Position numbers and translations under genes: made by a program. Positions 28,960-36,339 of a DNA stretch of 64,000 nt are shown piece by piece. Source of the stretch: an uncultured Dysosmobacter sp. Lineage in GTDB: Bacteria > Bacillota > Clostridia > Oscillospirales > Oscillospiraceae. Below the pieces are notes generated by a model that was not told where the DNA came from, made no database searches, and was given only the letters and a program-made list of their open reading frames with translations. Every line of letters starts with the position of its first letter. Positions within the stretch are counted from its first letter, which is position 1. The stretch is from contig NZ_CANRKH010000006.1 of NCBI RefSeq assembly GCF_947631165.1, positions 41,821 through 105,820 of the forward strand, read 5' to 3'.

Positions 28960-30042
28960 CTAATCGGCAGGCTCCTTTTTTCTGTTTTCCTTTTCAGGTT
29001 TCCCATAGAACTTGCCAATAGCATTTTGATAGCGGGTGATGTCGCTCTGTGCGATATGCGTGTAGATTTTGTGCATGGTGCCGGAATCGGACCAGCCGCC
29101 GATCTCCTTGGCAATCAGTTCCGGGATCTGAAGGTGATAGGCAAGGCTCGCAAAGCTGTGCCGCAGGCCATGAGGCCCCAGAGAGGGCAGGCCATTTTCC
29201 TCACAGATTTTATGGATCGCGGTCCGCAGGCTGTTTTGGCTGATATCCAGCACCGGCCCCTGCGGCTTCCGGTCCCGTTCCAGCGCCGCTGATAGCTCCG
29301 GAATAAGAATAGGGACATTGCGGGAGGATGTCAAGTTTTTATTCTGGTTCTTTCTCTGGTATTTGTTATGCTCGTCAAGAACGACTGCGCCGGACACCCG
29401 GATGAAATCTGGTTTAGGCGGGATATTTTCCCACCGCAGAGCGTGGATCTCCGAGATCCGCAGCGAGGAGAGCGCAAGAAGTGCCGGGACGGCATACCGG
29501 GTATCCTTTACTGCTTGCACAAACTGTTTGATTTGCGGAGGCGTGAGAAACGGTTTGTCCGGGACGATTTCACCGGGGAGCGTCACATCGGGCAGCTTAG
29601 AGCCTGTGGCAGCCAGTACTACGCTGCGGACAAAGCCAAAGGCGTTTTTCAGCGTTTTGGGGGCGCACAGCGCGGCTTCAGCGTTGACAATGCCCTGCCA
29701 CTCCTCTGGGGCTATCTGGTCCAGCCTGCGGGGCATAGTGACCTGGAAACGGTGCTTCTGCACGGAGCGGTAGCCCCGGATCGTAAGAGGGGAGAGGGTG
29801 TTCGAGCGGTCTGCAATATAGGCGTCAATTGCCTCTGTCAGCGTAGGCGCTGGCGGGGCTTTCGGCTCTTGGGCTAATCGCTTTCCCGCTTTGTATTCCG
29901 CTTTGATCGCACGGGCCGCTCTAACGCAGGCGGCTTTGTCCCAATCCGTAACGGGGATGCTTTCGCCATTCAGGCGGAGCTGGATGAACCACTTTCCGGA
30001 GGAAAGCCTGCGCGGTTCAGGTATCTTCATGCTTATGACCAT
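28960..30042 (-). CDS. int: Tyrosine-type site-specific integrase
   Basis: LSSLRISEIHALRWENI...LGPHGLRHSFASLAYHLQIPELIAKEIGGWSDSGTMHKIYTHI (R..HxxR..Y). Confidence 0.95.
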   Translation of the reverse strand: MVISMKIPEPRRLSSGKWFIQLRLNGESIPVTDWDKAACVRAARAIKAEYKAGKRLAQEPKAPPAPTLTEAIDAYIADRSNTLSPLTIRGYRSVQKHRFQVTMPRRLDQIAPEEWQGIVNAEAALCAPKTLKNAFGFVRSVVLAATGSKLPDVTLPGEIVPDKPFLTPPQIKQFVQAVKDTRYAVPALLALSSLRISEIHALRWENIPPKPDFIRVSGAVVLDEHNKYQRKNQNKNLTSSRNVPILIPELSAALERDRKPQGPVLDISQNSLRTAIHKICEENGLPSLGPHGLRHSFASLAYHLQIPELIAKEIGGWSDSGTMHKIYTHIAQSDITRYQNAIGKFYGKPEKENRKKEPAD

Positions 30043-30101
30043 TCCTTTCCGCTGCGTTGCAAGGCAGCAAAGGGAAATGCCCCTCTTTTTCTCCTATAGT
30101 C

Positions 30102-30130
30102 TTGCCATTTCCGCCCAATTATGCTATGCT
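30102..30130 (+). promoter_or_regulatory. Promoter of the holin-like toxin gene
   Basis: TTGCCA-17 bp-TATGCT. Confidence 0.6.
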
Positions 30131-30217
30131 CTTTGCAAGGCGCTGCCGGTATGCAGCGGTCAGCCCTCCCATCGGAGGGCAGCTTCGCCCTCCGTTTTAT
30201 CGAAAGGAGGGCTGCCC

Positions 30218-30301
30218 ATGGTTACATATTCGGACCTTATCCAGGTCGGCATATTGATCGTTGGTATTTTGGGCCTGTATTTTCAGGCAAAAAAGAAGTG
30301 A
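30218..30301 (+). CDS. Type I toxin, putative holin-like peptide (27 aa)
   Basis: MVTYSDLIQVGILIVGILGLYFQAKKK; SD AAAGGAGGG; one TM plus basic tail, typical of Firmicutes type I toxins. Confidence 0.82.
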   Translation: MVTYSDLIQVGILIVGILGLYFQAKKK

Positions 30302-30403
30302 CCGCTTCCGTCCGACCAAGACAAGCGATCACTTCAAACGTCTCGTGAGGGCTGACCGATAATGTGTATCGGCAGCGCCCCTTTCTAGCTTCAGTATAAC
30401 CGC
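30278..30403. repeat. 126-bp direct repeat A (toxin 3' end plus antisense RNA unit)
   Basis: Imperfect duplicate of 30423-30548 (offset 145 bp). Confidence 0.93.
30289..30386 (-). ncRNA. Putative antisense RNA antitoxin A
   Basis: Minus-strand TTGACA-17-TATACT (top strand 30393-30421); ends in hairpin GAAGTGATCGC...GCGGTCACTTCTTTTTT; antisense to toxin 3' end. Confidence 0.75.
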
Positions 30404-30422
30404 TCATTTGGGGACTGTCAAG

Positions 30423-30548
30423 TATTTTCAGGCAAAAAAGAAGTGACCGCCGGCTCCCTGACAAGAACGGCGATCACTTCAAACGTATACTAAGGGCTGA
30501 CCGATAATGTGTATCGGCAGCGCCCCTCTCTAGCTTCAGTATAACCGC
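30423..30548. repeat. 126-bp direct repeat B (antisense unit without a toxin ORF)
   Basis: Duplicate of 30278-30403; only the last 7 toxin codons kept. Confidence 0.93.
30434..30531 (-). ncRNA. Putative antisense RNA antitoxin B (duplicate)
   Basis: Minus-strand TTGACA-17-TATACT (top strand 30538-30566); terminator hairpin GAAGTGATCGCC...GGCGGTCACTTCTTTTTT. Confidence 0.65.
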
Positions 30549-30598
30549 CAAACTTCAAGTTGTCAAGTGCCGCCCCGGGGATTCCCCGGGGATTTTTT

Positions 30599-30615
30599 GT
30601 GCCCGAATCGGGCAC
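30599..30615. promoter_or_regulatory. Prophage 17-bp palindrome, site 1
   Basis: GTGCCCGAATCGGGCAC. Confidence 0.8.
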
Positions 30616-30642
30616 ATTTTTATTTATCCGCCTGACTGGGAA

Positions 30643-30870
30643 TCACTTGTTGATTTCCGGATTATCTGTCCGACCCAGAAGATAGTCCACGGAACAGTTC
30701 AGATAGTCGGCAATGCGAGCAAGACTATACGAGGACATCCCTTTTTTGTCATTGATTTGTCGAATCGCATTGACGCCTAAATCGCAGTTAATAAGTAAGG
30801 TTTCCATGTTTATCTTTTGTGACTTACACAGTTCTTTTATGCGATTTTTCGTTTCTTGCGCATTGTACAT
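30643..30870 (-). CDS. XRE-family HTH regulator (repressor-like 1)
   Basis: METLLINCDLGVNAIRQINDKKGMSSYSLARIADYLNCSVDYLLGRTDNPE. Confidence 0.85.
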   Translation of the reverse strand: MYNAQETKNRIKELCKSQKINMETLLINCDLGVNAIRQINDKKGMSSYSLARIADYLNCSVDYLLGRTDNPEINK

Positions 30871-30904
30871 AAAGGAACACCTCATTTTGTGCAAACATAC
30901 AAAT

Positions 30905-30951
30905 CAACGAAATATCGTTGAAAAACGTTTGACATCAACGAAATATCGTTG
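30905..30951. promoter_or_regulatory. Tandem operators CAACGAAATATCGTTG x2 with rightward promoter
   Basis: Identical 16-bp sites at 30905-30920 and 30936-30951; the second fills the spacer after TTGACA (30929-30934). Confidence 0.85.
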
Positions 30952-31136
30952 TAGTCTATAACCACAAGCTAACAAACCTCCAGGAAACAAACGACAAGTA
31001 ATCCTAAAACAACTGAATACCAGATGTGATACCCGTATGGCGGGGAAGCAGGCATTTGCGTGCCAAGCCATATGTAAAAGCCGCCAAGGCCGAACCGGGT
31101 ACAGGGGCGGAATTCACAACAACTGGGAAAACTGCA

Positions 31137-31424
31137 TCACTGCGCTTTCTTCAGCTCGGCTACTTCCAGGGACAGGGCCTTGATGACGGATTTCATAAAG
31201 ATCATCTCGTCCTCCAGCGCCTCCACACGGTTCTTGGGAGCCAGGGTTTCCAGGATGGTCTTCTGGCCCTCGGCCAGCGCCTGGAGCTGGGAAAAGACCT
31301 GGTTTTCCAAAGTCAGGTTGATGTTGCGCAGCTCATCGCCCTGCCGCTCCAGCAGCTCGCTGTGCTTTTCCAGCAATTTCCCTTGATTCTCCAGCAGGGA
31401 TAAAATCTTTTCTTCGTTGGTCAT
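31137..31424 (-). CDS. Hypothetical coiled-coil protein ('MTNEEK')
   Basis: MTNEEKILSLLENQGKLLEKHSELLERQGDELRNINL. Confidence 0.65.
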   Translation of the reverse strand: MTNEEKILSLLENQGKLLEKHSELLERQGDELRNINLTLENQVFSQLQALAEGQKTILETLAPKNRVEALEDEMIFMKSVIKALSLEVAELKKAQ

Positions 31425-31476
31425 GTTGAATCTCCTATGTAATGTTTTGGTGGTACCATTTCATTAATTAGGACTT

Positions 31477-32397
31477 TTATCGCCGATCATCGGCAAGTTC
31501 TTTCAAGAGCAAGCCGGTTGCTATGGCATCGCTTTCAGCTCGGTGAGCATCAGGATTCAAGATTCCATACCATCCGCACAGCGTTGTTAATTTGTAATCC
31601 TCTATTCCATCAGACTCAGGATCGGTGTAATAGTAGTCCAACTCTTTATCATATTTCTTTCTGGCCTTTTTTATGGTTTTTCTCGCAATATCCAGTGTAT
31701 CATAATATTTTCGTTTTGTTTTGGTAACATCTGCCCCGTAACGGATGATGAATGAAAGATCGAAGGGCAAATTATGTCCCACAAGATTGTCGTTGCCGAT
31801 AAAATCCACAAGAGCCAGGGCTATTTGTTGGAAACAAGGTTGTCCGGCAACCATTTCATCGGTGATATGATTAATCTCTGTTGCTTCTGGCGGAATTGGT
31901 TTTTTTGTAGATAGGAGCATCGATACCTTTTCCACAGGAACATAGTTGCGGAATCTAACAGCGGCAATATCAATGATTTCACAGGAAACAGGGCGCAGTC
32001 CCGTGGTTTCTGTATCAATCACCACAAAATTTCCAAGTTTATCACGAGGTGTTTTTTTAGTGATTGTTGAGTAAGTAATTGGCGCTTGATCCTTAACCAG
32101 TATTTTAGGGGCTAGGACTGGTGAAATACCAATAGAAATATGCTTGATATTAGCAACCATCTCATCAAATTGGCGTTCTTCCTCTTCCAGCCTCCGCAGA
32201 TACGCTTCCCTTTCCAGCCGCCTTTTCAGTTCAAGTTCTTCTTCAATACGCTTTTTTTCAGCCGCTTCTTCTGCCAACCGGCGTTCCTCTGCTATGCACT
32301 TTTCTTCTGCAACAGCCTTTACACAATCTAGGCAGAGGCCCTCCTTGGAGATTCTGAGAAAAAAGCCACGTTTTCCACACCTTACACATTTTCCCAT
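31477..32397 (-). CDS. DnaQ-like 3'-5' exonuclease with N-terminal Cys cluster
   Basis: CVRCGKRGFFLRISKEGLCLDC; FVVIDTETTGLRPVSCEIIDIAAVRF; VGHNLPFDLSFI; HRAESDAIATG (DEDDh). Confidence 0.88.
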   Translation of the reverse strand: MGKCVRCGKRGFFLRISKEGLCLDCVKAVAEEKCIAEERRLAEEAAEKKRIEEELELKRRLEREAYLRRLEEEERQFDEMVANIKHISIGISPVLAPKILVKDQAPITYSTITKKTPRDKLGNFVVIDTETTGLRPVSCEIIDIAAVRFRNYVPVEKVSMLLSTKKPIPPEATEINHITDEMVAGQPCFQQIALALVDFIGNDNLVGHNLPFDLSFIIRYGADVTKTKRKYYDTLDIARKTIKKARKKYDKELDYYYTDPESDGIEDYKLTTLCGWYGILNPDAHRAESDAIATGLLLKELADDRR

Positions 32398-32411
32398 ATG
32401 CTCCCCCACCT

Positions 32412-32428
32412 GTGCCCGAATCGGACAT
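32412..32428. promoter_or_regulatory. Prophage 17-bp palindrome, site 2 (degenerate)
   Basis: GTGCCCGAATCGGACAT next to the exonuclease SD. Confidence 0.6.
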
Positions 32429-32441
32429 AAGTACTTTCAAC

Positions 32442-32945
32442 TCAGTCTATGTTTCTGTTTTCTCCGAAAAAGATTCTGCCGCTTCTTAAAATCTTTTTGT
32501 ACCCACATTTCAGAGCAAATTCTTTGTCTGGGTGTATACAGGTTCGTGCATTGCTGCATTCAAGGTAGCGACTACAGCAATCGTATTCTTTGGGGATTCT
32601 GTCAATGATCCCTTGCAACATGTCTTGAAGCATGATTGTGTAGGTTTTGATATTTTGAGATGGCCAAATTTTAACTTTAGTGTAGTCACTTTTTTTATTT
32701 GCAACCATACTAGAGTAATTGGGAAGGAGTAGTGCCGTTGGAACTGATAGCGTAGGTGTTGGTGAGACAGATATCCGAACAACGACAGATGATGCATTAA
32801 ACATAACAGAGTAATAGCTTTTTCTTGGTTTCAGTGATAAGTATGATTCATTCAAGCCATTTTTATATAATGTTTTTATGAGGTCTTCTTTGATAGATTT
32901 ATACATCTGTTCTTCTTGAGATATTAGGATAGACATCTGATCCAT
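32442..32945 (-). CDS. Hypothetical protein
   Basis: 167-aa AT-rich ORF in the cargo region. Confidence 0.55.
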   Translation of the reverse strand: MDQMSILISQEEQMYKSIKEDLIKTLYKNGLNESYLSLKPRKSYYSVMFNASSVVVRISVSPTPTLSVPTALLLPNYSSMVANKKSDYTKVKIWPSQNIKTYTIMLQDMLQGIIDRIPKEYDCCSRYLECSNARTCIHPDKEFALKCGYKKILRSGRIFFGENRNID

Positions 32946-32962
32946 TAGAGCAATACCTCCCC

Positions 32963-33083
32963 TTATGCGTCCAGCATTTTAAAAAATGCGGCTTCGGATA
33001 AAATGCGGATATCAATGCCTTTCAGTGCCATCGCTTCCGCGATTCTCCAGCAGGGATAAGATCTTTTTCTTCGTTGGTCATAT
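32963..33083 (-). pseudogene. Degenerate copy of the 'MTNEEK' gene start joined to an unrelated C-terminal tail
   Basis: 33043-33083 nearly repeats 31385-31424 but an extra A shifts the frame; a second frame reads EAMALKGIDIRILSEAAFFKMLDA*. Confidence 0.7.
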
Positions 33084-33093
33084 GTAGTACCTT

Positions 33094-34014
33094 TCAATCA
33101 GTAATGCCCGCCTTAGCATCATCAACGGCATCCCAAAAGTCTGTTTCATTGACAATAATAATATTCGAGCCATCTTTTCGTAATTGCATGGCTTCTTCAA
33201 TTTTACGACCATAGCAGGCATAGGCCCAACAAGGATTGCCAGCATTTCCGACGACTAGATAATTCGTCTTTGTTGAGACACCAGAGCGAATTTTGCCGCC
33301 AAGTTCTTTAACAACATTCCCCATTTCACTGCGAGTAGCCCGATAGGATTCACCTGTGAAGCAGAAAGTCATATCATTAAAGGTTATTTCGGGACATATG
33401 GCACAAATCCCACTAATGCTATATTTTTTCTGGAGATCAGTAAAGTCCTTCTCCTTTAGGTGAAGTGAAGATGTAAAGTCGATGATATTTGCAAAGAATG
33501 CCATTAACTGATTACGCTCATCAAAAGTGATTTTTTTATCTTCTAGTACAGAGTATAGTAAACTATTGATCTCATCAAAGGGGTAGGTTCCTGCTAAAAA
33601 ATTATTAGTATCAATCCATGACTTTAGTGTTGATATCTCTTTATCGCTCAGATCTCCGTCAGCCATAATGCCGTATACCAAGCCAGAAAGAAACTGGATT
33701 GAGGAGGTCATAAGATCGTAGTAGGAACTATTGTCAACAAAATTGTTGCATAGCCATAATATGTCTTTGGATTCATCATCAGTGATTATACCATCAGAAC
33801 AAGCTTTCTCAACAACAGGTAGTATTTCCGAAAAGGGGTGGCGGTCTCTTAAAGGTGAGTGAAGTTCGCACCAATGTACTAACTCTTCAATTTCTTTACT
33901 GTCGACTTTGGTATCGGAATTGATCCCAGCTACTAATCCCCGGAGTGTGTTGATTGCTTTGTGGAGTTCTGCTGGTTTTGTAAAGGCTTGATAGTCCGAA
34001 AGAGCGCCAGTCAT
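33094..34014 (-). CDS. TerB-like N-terminus plus C-terminal BRCT domain protein
   Basis: FNDMTFCFTGESYRATRSEMGNVVKELGGKIRSGVSTKTNYLVVGNAG (BRCT); GLVYGIMADGDLSDKEISTLKSWI (TerB-like). Confidence 0.8.
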   Translation of the reverse strand: MTGALSDYQAFTKPAELHKAINTLRGLVAGINSDTKVDSKEIEELVHWCELHSPLRDRHPFSEILPVVEKACSDGIITDDESKDILWLCNNFVDNSSYYDLMTSSIQFLSGLVYGIMADGDLSDKEISTLKSWIDTNNFLAGTYPFDEINSLLYSVLEDKKITFDERNQLMAFFANIIDFTSSLHLKEKDFTDLQKKYSISGICAICPEITFNDMTFCFTGESYRATRSEMGNVVKELGGKIRSGVSTKTNYLVVGNAGNPCWAYACYGRKIEEAMQLRKDGSNIIIVNETDFWDAVDDAKAGITD

Positions 34015-34031
34015 GATAAGCCCTCCCACCT

Positions 34032-34048
34032 GTGCCCGAATCGGGCAC
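34032..34048. promoter_or_regulatory. Prophage 17-bp palindrome, site 3
   Basis: GTGCCCGAATCGGGCAC next to the BRCT-gene SD. Confidence 0.8.
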
Positions 34049-34082
34049 ATTTTTTATTTTTTGCCCCAGCTGAGGGGCGTGA

Positions 34083-34478
34083 TCACATTGCCTTGTCTTT
34101 TGACACGAGGGGCTCTTCGGGAAGGCCCAGGACACGGCGGACGGCGGCCTGCAGCTCCGGGGTAGCCCGGTCATAGGCCAGGGCCGTTTCCTCCGCTGAG
34201 CGGCTGAATTTGGGCTGCGTTTCTTGCACAGTTTCCGGCAGAACCTCGCCCGTAAATTGTTTGATGTAGACCTCGCCCAGCAATTCTGACGTGGTGACTC
34301 CCAGATACGCCGCCAGCATCTGGACTTTCTCAACGGAGGGTGTGCGGCCCCGGTTGATGTCCCCAATGAAGCTTTTCCCCACGCCGCTCTCAATGCAGGC
34401 GGCAGTCGGCAGCAGGTTTCTGATTTTGCAGATTGATTTGATGTTTTGCACAAGTTTTCGTCTATCCAATGGTATCAT
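34083..34478 (-). CDS. XRE-family phage repressor-like protein 2
   Basis: ACIESGVGKSFIGDINRGRTPSVEKVQMLAAYLGVTTSELLGE. Confidence 0.88.
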   Translation of the reverse strand: MIPLDRRKLVQNIKSICKIRNLLPTAACIESGVGKSFIGDINRGRTPSVEKVQMLAAYLGVTTSELLGEVYIKQFTGEVLPETVQETQPKFSRSAEETALAYDRATPELQAAVRRVLGLPEEPLVSKDKAM

Positions 34479-34509
34479 ATCCTCTCAAATATTGTGCATT
34501 AAGTCAAAT

Positions 34510-34562
34510 ATTCTGAAATTGCCATAAAATATATTGACATTCTGAAATTGCGGAATTATATT
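34510..34562 (+). promoter_or_regulatory. Rightward early promoter with ATTCTGAAATTGC repeat operators
   Basis: TTGACA (34534-34539)-17-TATATT; ATTCTGAAATTGC at 34510-34522 and 34539-34551. Confidence 0.8.
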
Positions 34563-34620
34563 TATAACCACAAGGCAAACAGCTTAAAAGAAACAAACCA
34601 GACAGAAAGGAGTTGCTTTC

Positions 34621-34755
34621 ATGGAGAGATGTGTACATATCTCTATCGACACTGCGAAATTGGATATTGCTATCAAAAAAGCTGAACAGCTTGTTGAAAT
34701 TCTGCGGGAAGCACAAAAGCTTATCCGTTCCGCTGAAGGACGGTCAAAAGCCTAA
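34621..34755 (+). CDS. Small hypothetical protein (44 aa)
   Basis: MERCVHISIDTAKLDIAIKKAEQLVEILREAQKLIRSAEGRSKA; SD AAAGGAG; first ORF after the rightward promoter. Confidence 0.65.
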   Translation: MERCVHISIDTAKLDIAIKKAEQLVEILREAQKLIRSAEGRSKA

Positions 34756-34846
34756 ACTTCTTTTCCACTATTTACAAATACAGCTACAAGTTAAATATAC
34801 CATAAGGGAACAGGTGTTTCAAGAGAAAAAGAAAGGAAGTGATTTT

Positions 34847-35062
34847 ATGACCAGGATCAAGCAACTGCGGGAGGCCGCCGGCATGAAGCAGTATGAGCTG
34901 GCGGCCAGGGCGGGCGTGAAAGGCTCCTCCGTTTTCAAGTGGGAACACGGCATGAGCTTCCCCACCGCTGAAAACTTGATGGTGCTGGCCGACATCTTCG
35001 GCGTCAGCACGGATTACATCCTGGGCCGGGAGCCGGTCCAGGACGGACAGAATACCGCATGA
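34847..35062 (+). CDS. XRE-family HTH protein (Cro-like)
   Basis: IKQLREAAGMKQYELAARAGVKGSSVFKWEHGMSFPTAENLMVLADIFGVSTDYILG. Confidence 0.9.
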   Translation: MTRIKQLREAAGMKQYELAARAGVKGSSVFKWEHGMSFPTAENLMVLADIFGVSTDYILGREPVQDGQNTA

Positions 35063-35319
35063 GAGGAGGCGCAACAATGTGTGAGACATGGAGAGACTTG
35101 GACCTGCGGTCCCGAAGCGTGTACGGCCCCTACGATGAGGAGCTGATCTGCCTGAAGCAGGTCTCAAAGTCGGATGCCAAGTACGTCCGGTATGAGGTGG
35201 GACGGCTGGAGACCGAGGAGGGCGTGACCTGGTTTCGTGGGAACGCCGGAAGCTGCCTGCGGCTGGCTGACATCCGCAGGAAAAACACCGTGACGTGGGC
35301 AAGACTGCCCCAAAAGTGA
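35059..35319 (+). CDS. Hypothetical phage protein
   Basis: ATGA overlap with upstream gene, 86 aa. Confidence 0.55.
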   Translation: MRGGATMCETWRDLDLRSRSVYGPYDEELICLKQVSKSDAKYVRYEVGRLETEEGVTWFRGNAGSCLRLADIRRKNTVTWARLPQK

Positions 35320-35328
35320 GAGAGGAGG

Positions 35329-35616
35329 ATGCATATGCCAAAAGTCAAGTTAGGTAAGAGTGTTTTTAATCCTGTGAGGCAGCGGGAGATTTTTAATCTG
35401 TACGTAAAAATCGGGATGCTGCGCAAGGGGATCAAGACGCAGGGACAGCTGGCGGCCCGGATGAGTATGGACCGGTCTGTCATCAACAAGCGGATCAACC
35501 AGGGGGGCTGGAAGTATGAGGAACTGTGCCGGCTGATTCGGCTGCTGGAGCTGAGCGCGGAAGAAGTTGCACAGATGATGGGTGCGGCCGAGCGGGCCAC
35601 GGAAGTGGCCTCTTGA
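35329..35616 (+). CDS. HTH-domain phage protein
   Basis: QGQLAARMSMDRSVINKRINQGGWKYEELCRLIRLLELSAEEV. Confidence 0.65.
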   Translation: MHMPKVKLGKSVFNPVRQREIFNLYVKIGMLRKGIKTQGQLAARMSMDRSVINKRINQGGWKYEELCRLIRLLELSAEEVAQMMGAAERATEVAS

Positions 35617-35649
35617 GTACCACCATATCACAAAGAAGGAGGGATCACC

Positions 35650-36246
35650 ATGCCGGAAAACGGCACAAATATCTATCAAAAGGCCCGAAAAGAGGCCCGT
35701 CTGACCCAGGAACAGGCCGCCGAGCGGCTGTACGTGTCGGAGAAGACTGTGAAGGCCTGGGAGCGGGGGGAACGGATACCGGACAATGAGACGGTGGGGC
35801 GGATGGCGGAGGCCTATGGCACGCCCTGGCTGCTGTTGGAGCGTGCCTTTGAAACGCTGTCGCAGCTTGGGATCCTGCCGGGCGGCATCCACGCCCAGTG
35901 CTTACAGGGTGCGGTGCTGTCCTACCTGGACCTCTGCAACCAGCAGCTCGACGGGTACCGCAGGCTGATCCAGATCACCGCAGACGGCCGCATTGATGAG
36001 ACGGAACAGGCGGACTTCGAGGTCATCAAGTCGGTCATCCTGCAAAACGTCGTGGCCGGCCTTCAGGTCGCGCTGTATCAGCAAAAAGAACCGCCGGACA
36101 TAAAAAGAGGCCGCTCCGTGGCTGGCACCACGAAGCGGCAGGTGTTCCGAGACTTGCGTCACAGGAACGATAGCAAAATTATTATACCACATCGCGGCCA
36201 GATTGCAAGTCCTAATTTTGCCAGGGGAGGAGGCGTCTCCCCATGA
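35650..36246 (+). CDS. XRE-family HTH protein
   Basis: ARLTQEQAAERLYVSEKTVKAWERGERIPDNETVGRMAEAYG. Confidence 0.8.
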   Translation: MPENGTNIYQKARKEARLTQEQAAERLYVSEKTVKAWERGERIPDNETVGRMAEAYGTPWLLLERAFETLSQLGILPGGIHAQCLQGAVLSYLDLCNQQLDGYRRLIQITADGRIDETEQADFEVIKSVILQNVVAGLQVALYQQKEPPDIKRGRSVAGTTKRQVFRDLRHRNDSKIIIPHRGQIASPNFARGGGVSP

Positions 36247-36335
36247 GCGGCTGGGCTTTGTTTTTTGTGACCGTGGGCGTGGCGGCTGCCGTGCGGCAGC
36301 TGTTCCGCCTGGTGGATATCATCGAGAGAGGGTGA
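36243..36335 (+). CDS. Small membrane peptide (30 aa)
   Basis: MSGWALFFVTVGVAAAVRQLFRLVDIIERG; SD GGGAGGAGG. Confidence 0.5.
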   Translation: MSGWALFFVTVGVAAAVRQLFRLVDIIERG

Positions 36336-36339
36336 GTGG

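Noticed and set aside
30278-30548. Two ~126-bp repeats considered as a minimal CRISPR or IS remnant
   Set aside because: Each contains a promoter, antisense RNA and terminator tied to the type I toxin; only two copies and no terminal inverted repeats.
30572-30615. Palindrome site 1 as a plain terminator
   Set aside because: Plausible locally (T-tract follows, and another hairpin, CCCCGGGGATTCCCCGGGG, precedes it), but the same 17-mer inside parB and at 51846 and 61485 lacks U tracts, so termination cannot explain the set.
36100-36160. Hairpin GCCGCTCCGTGG...CCACGAAGCGGC near the end of the HTH gene
   Set aside because: Falls inside an open frame and lacks a U tract; function cannot be supported from sequence alone.
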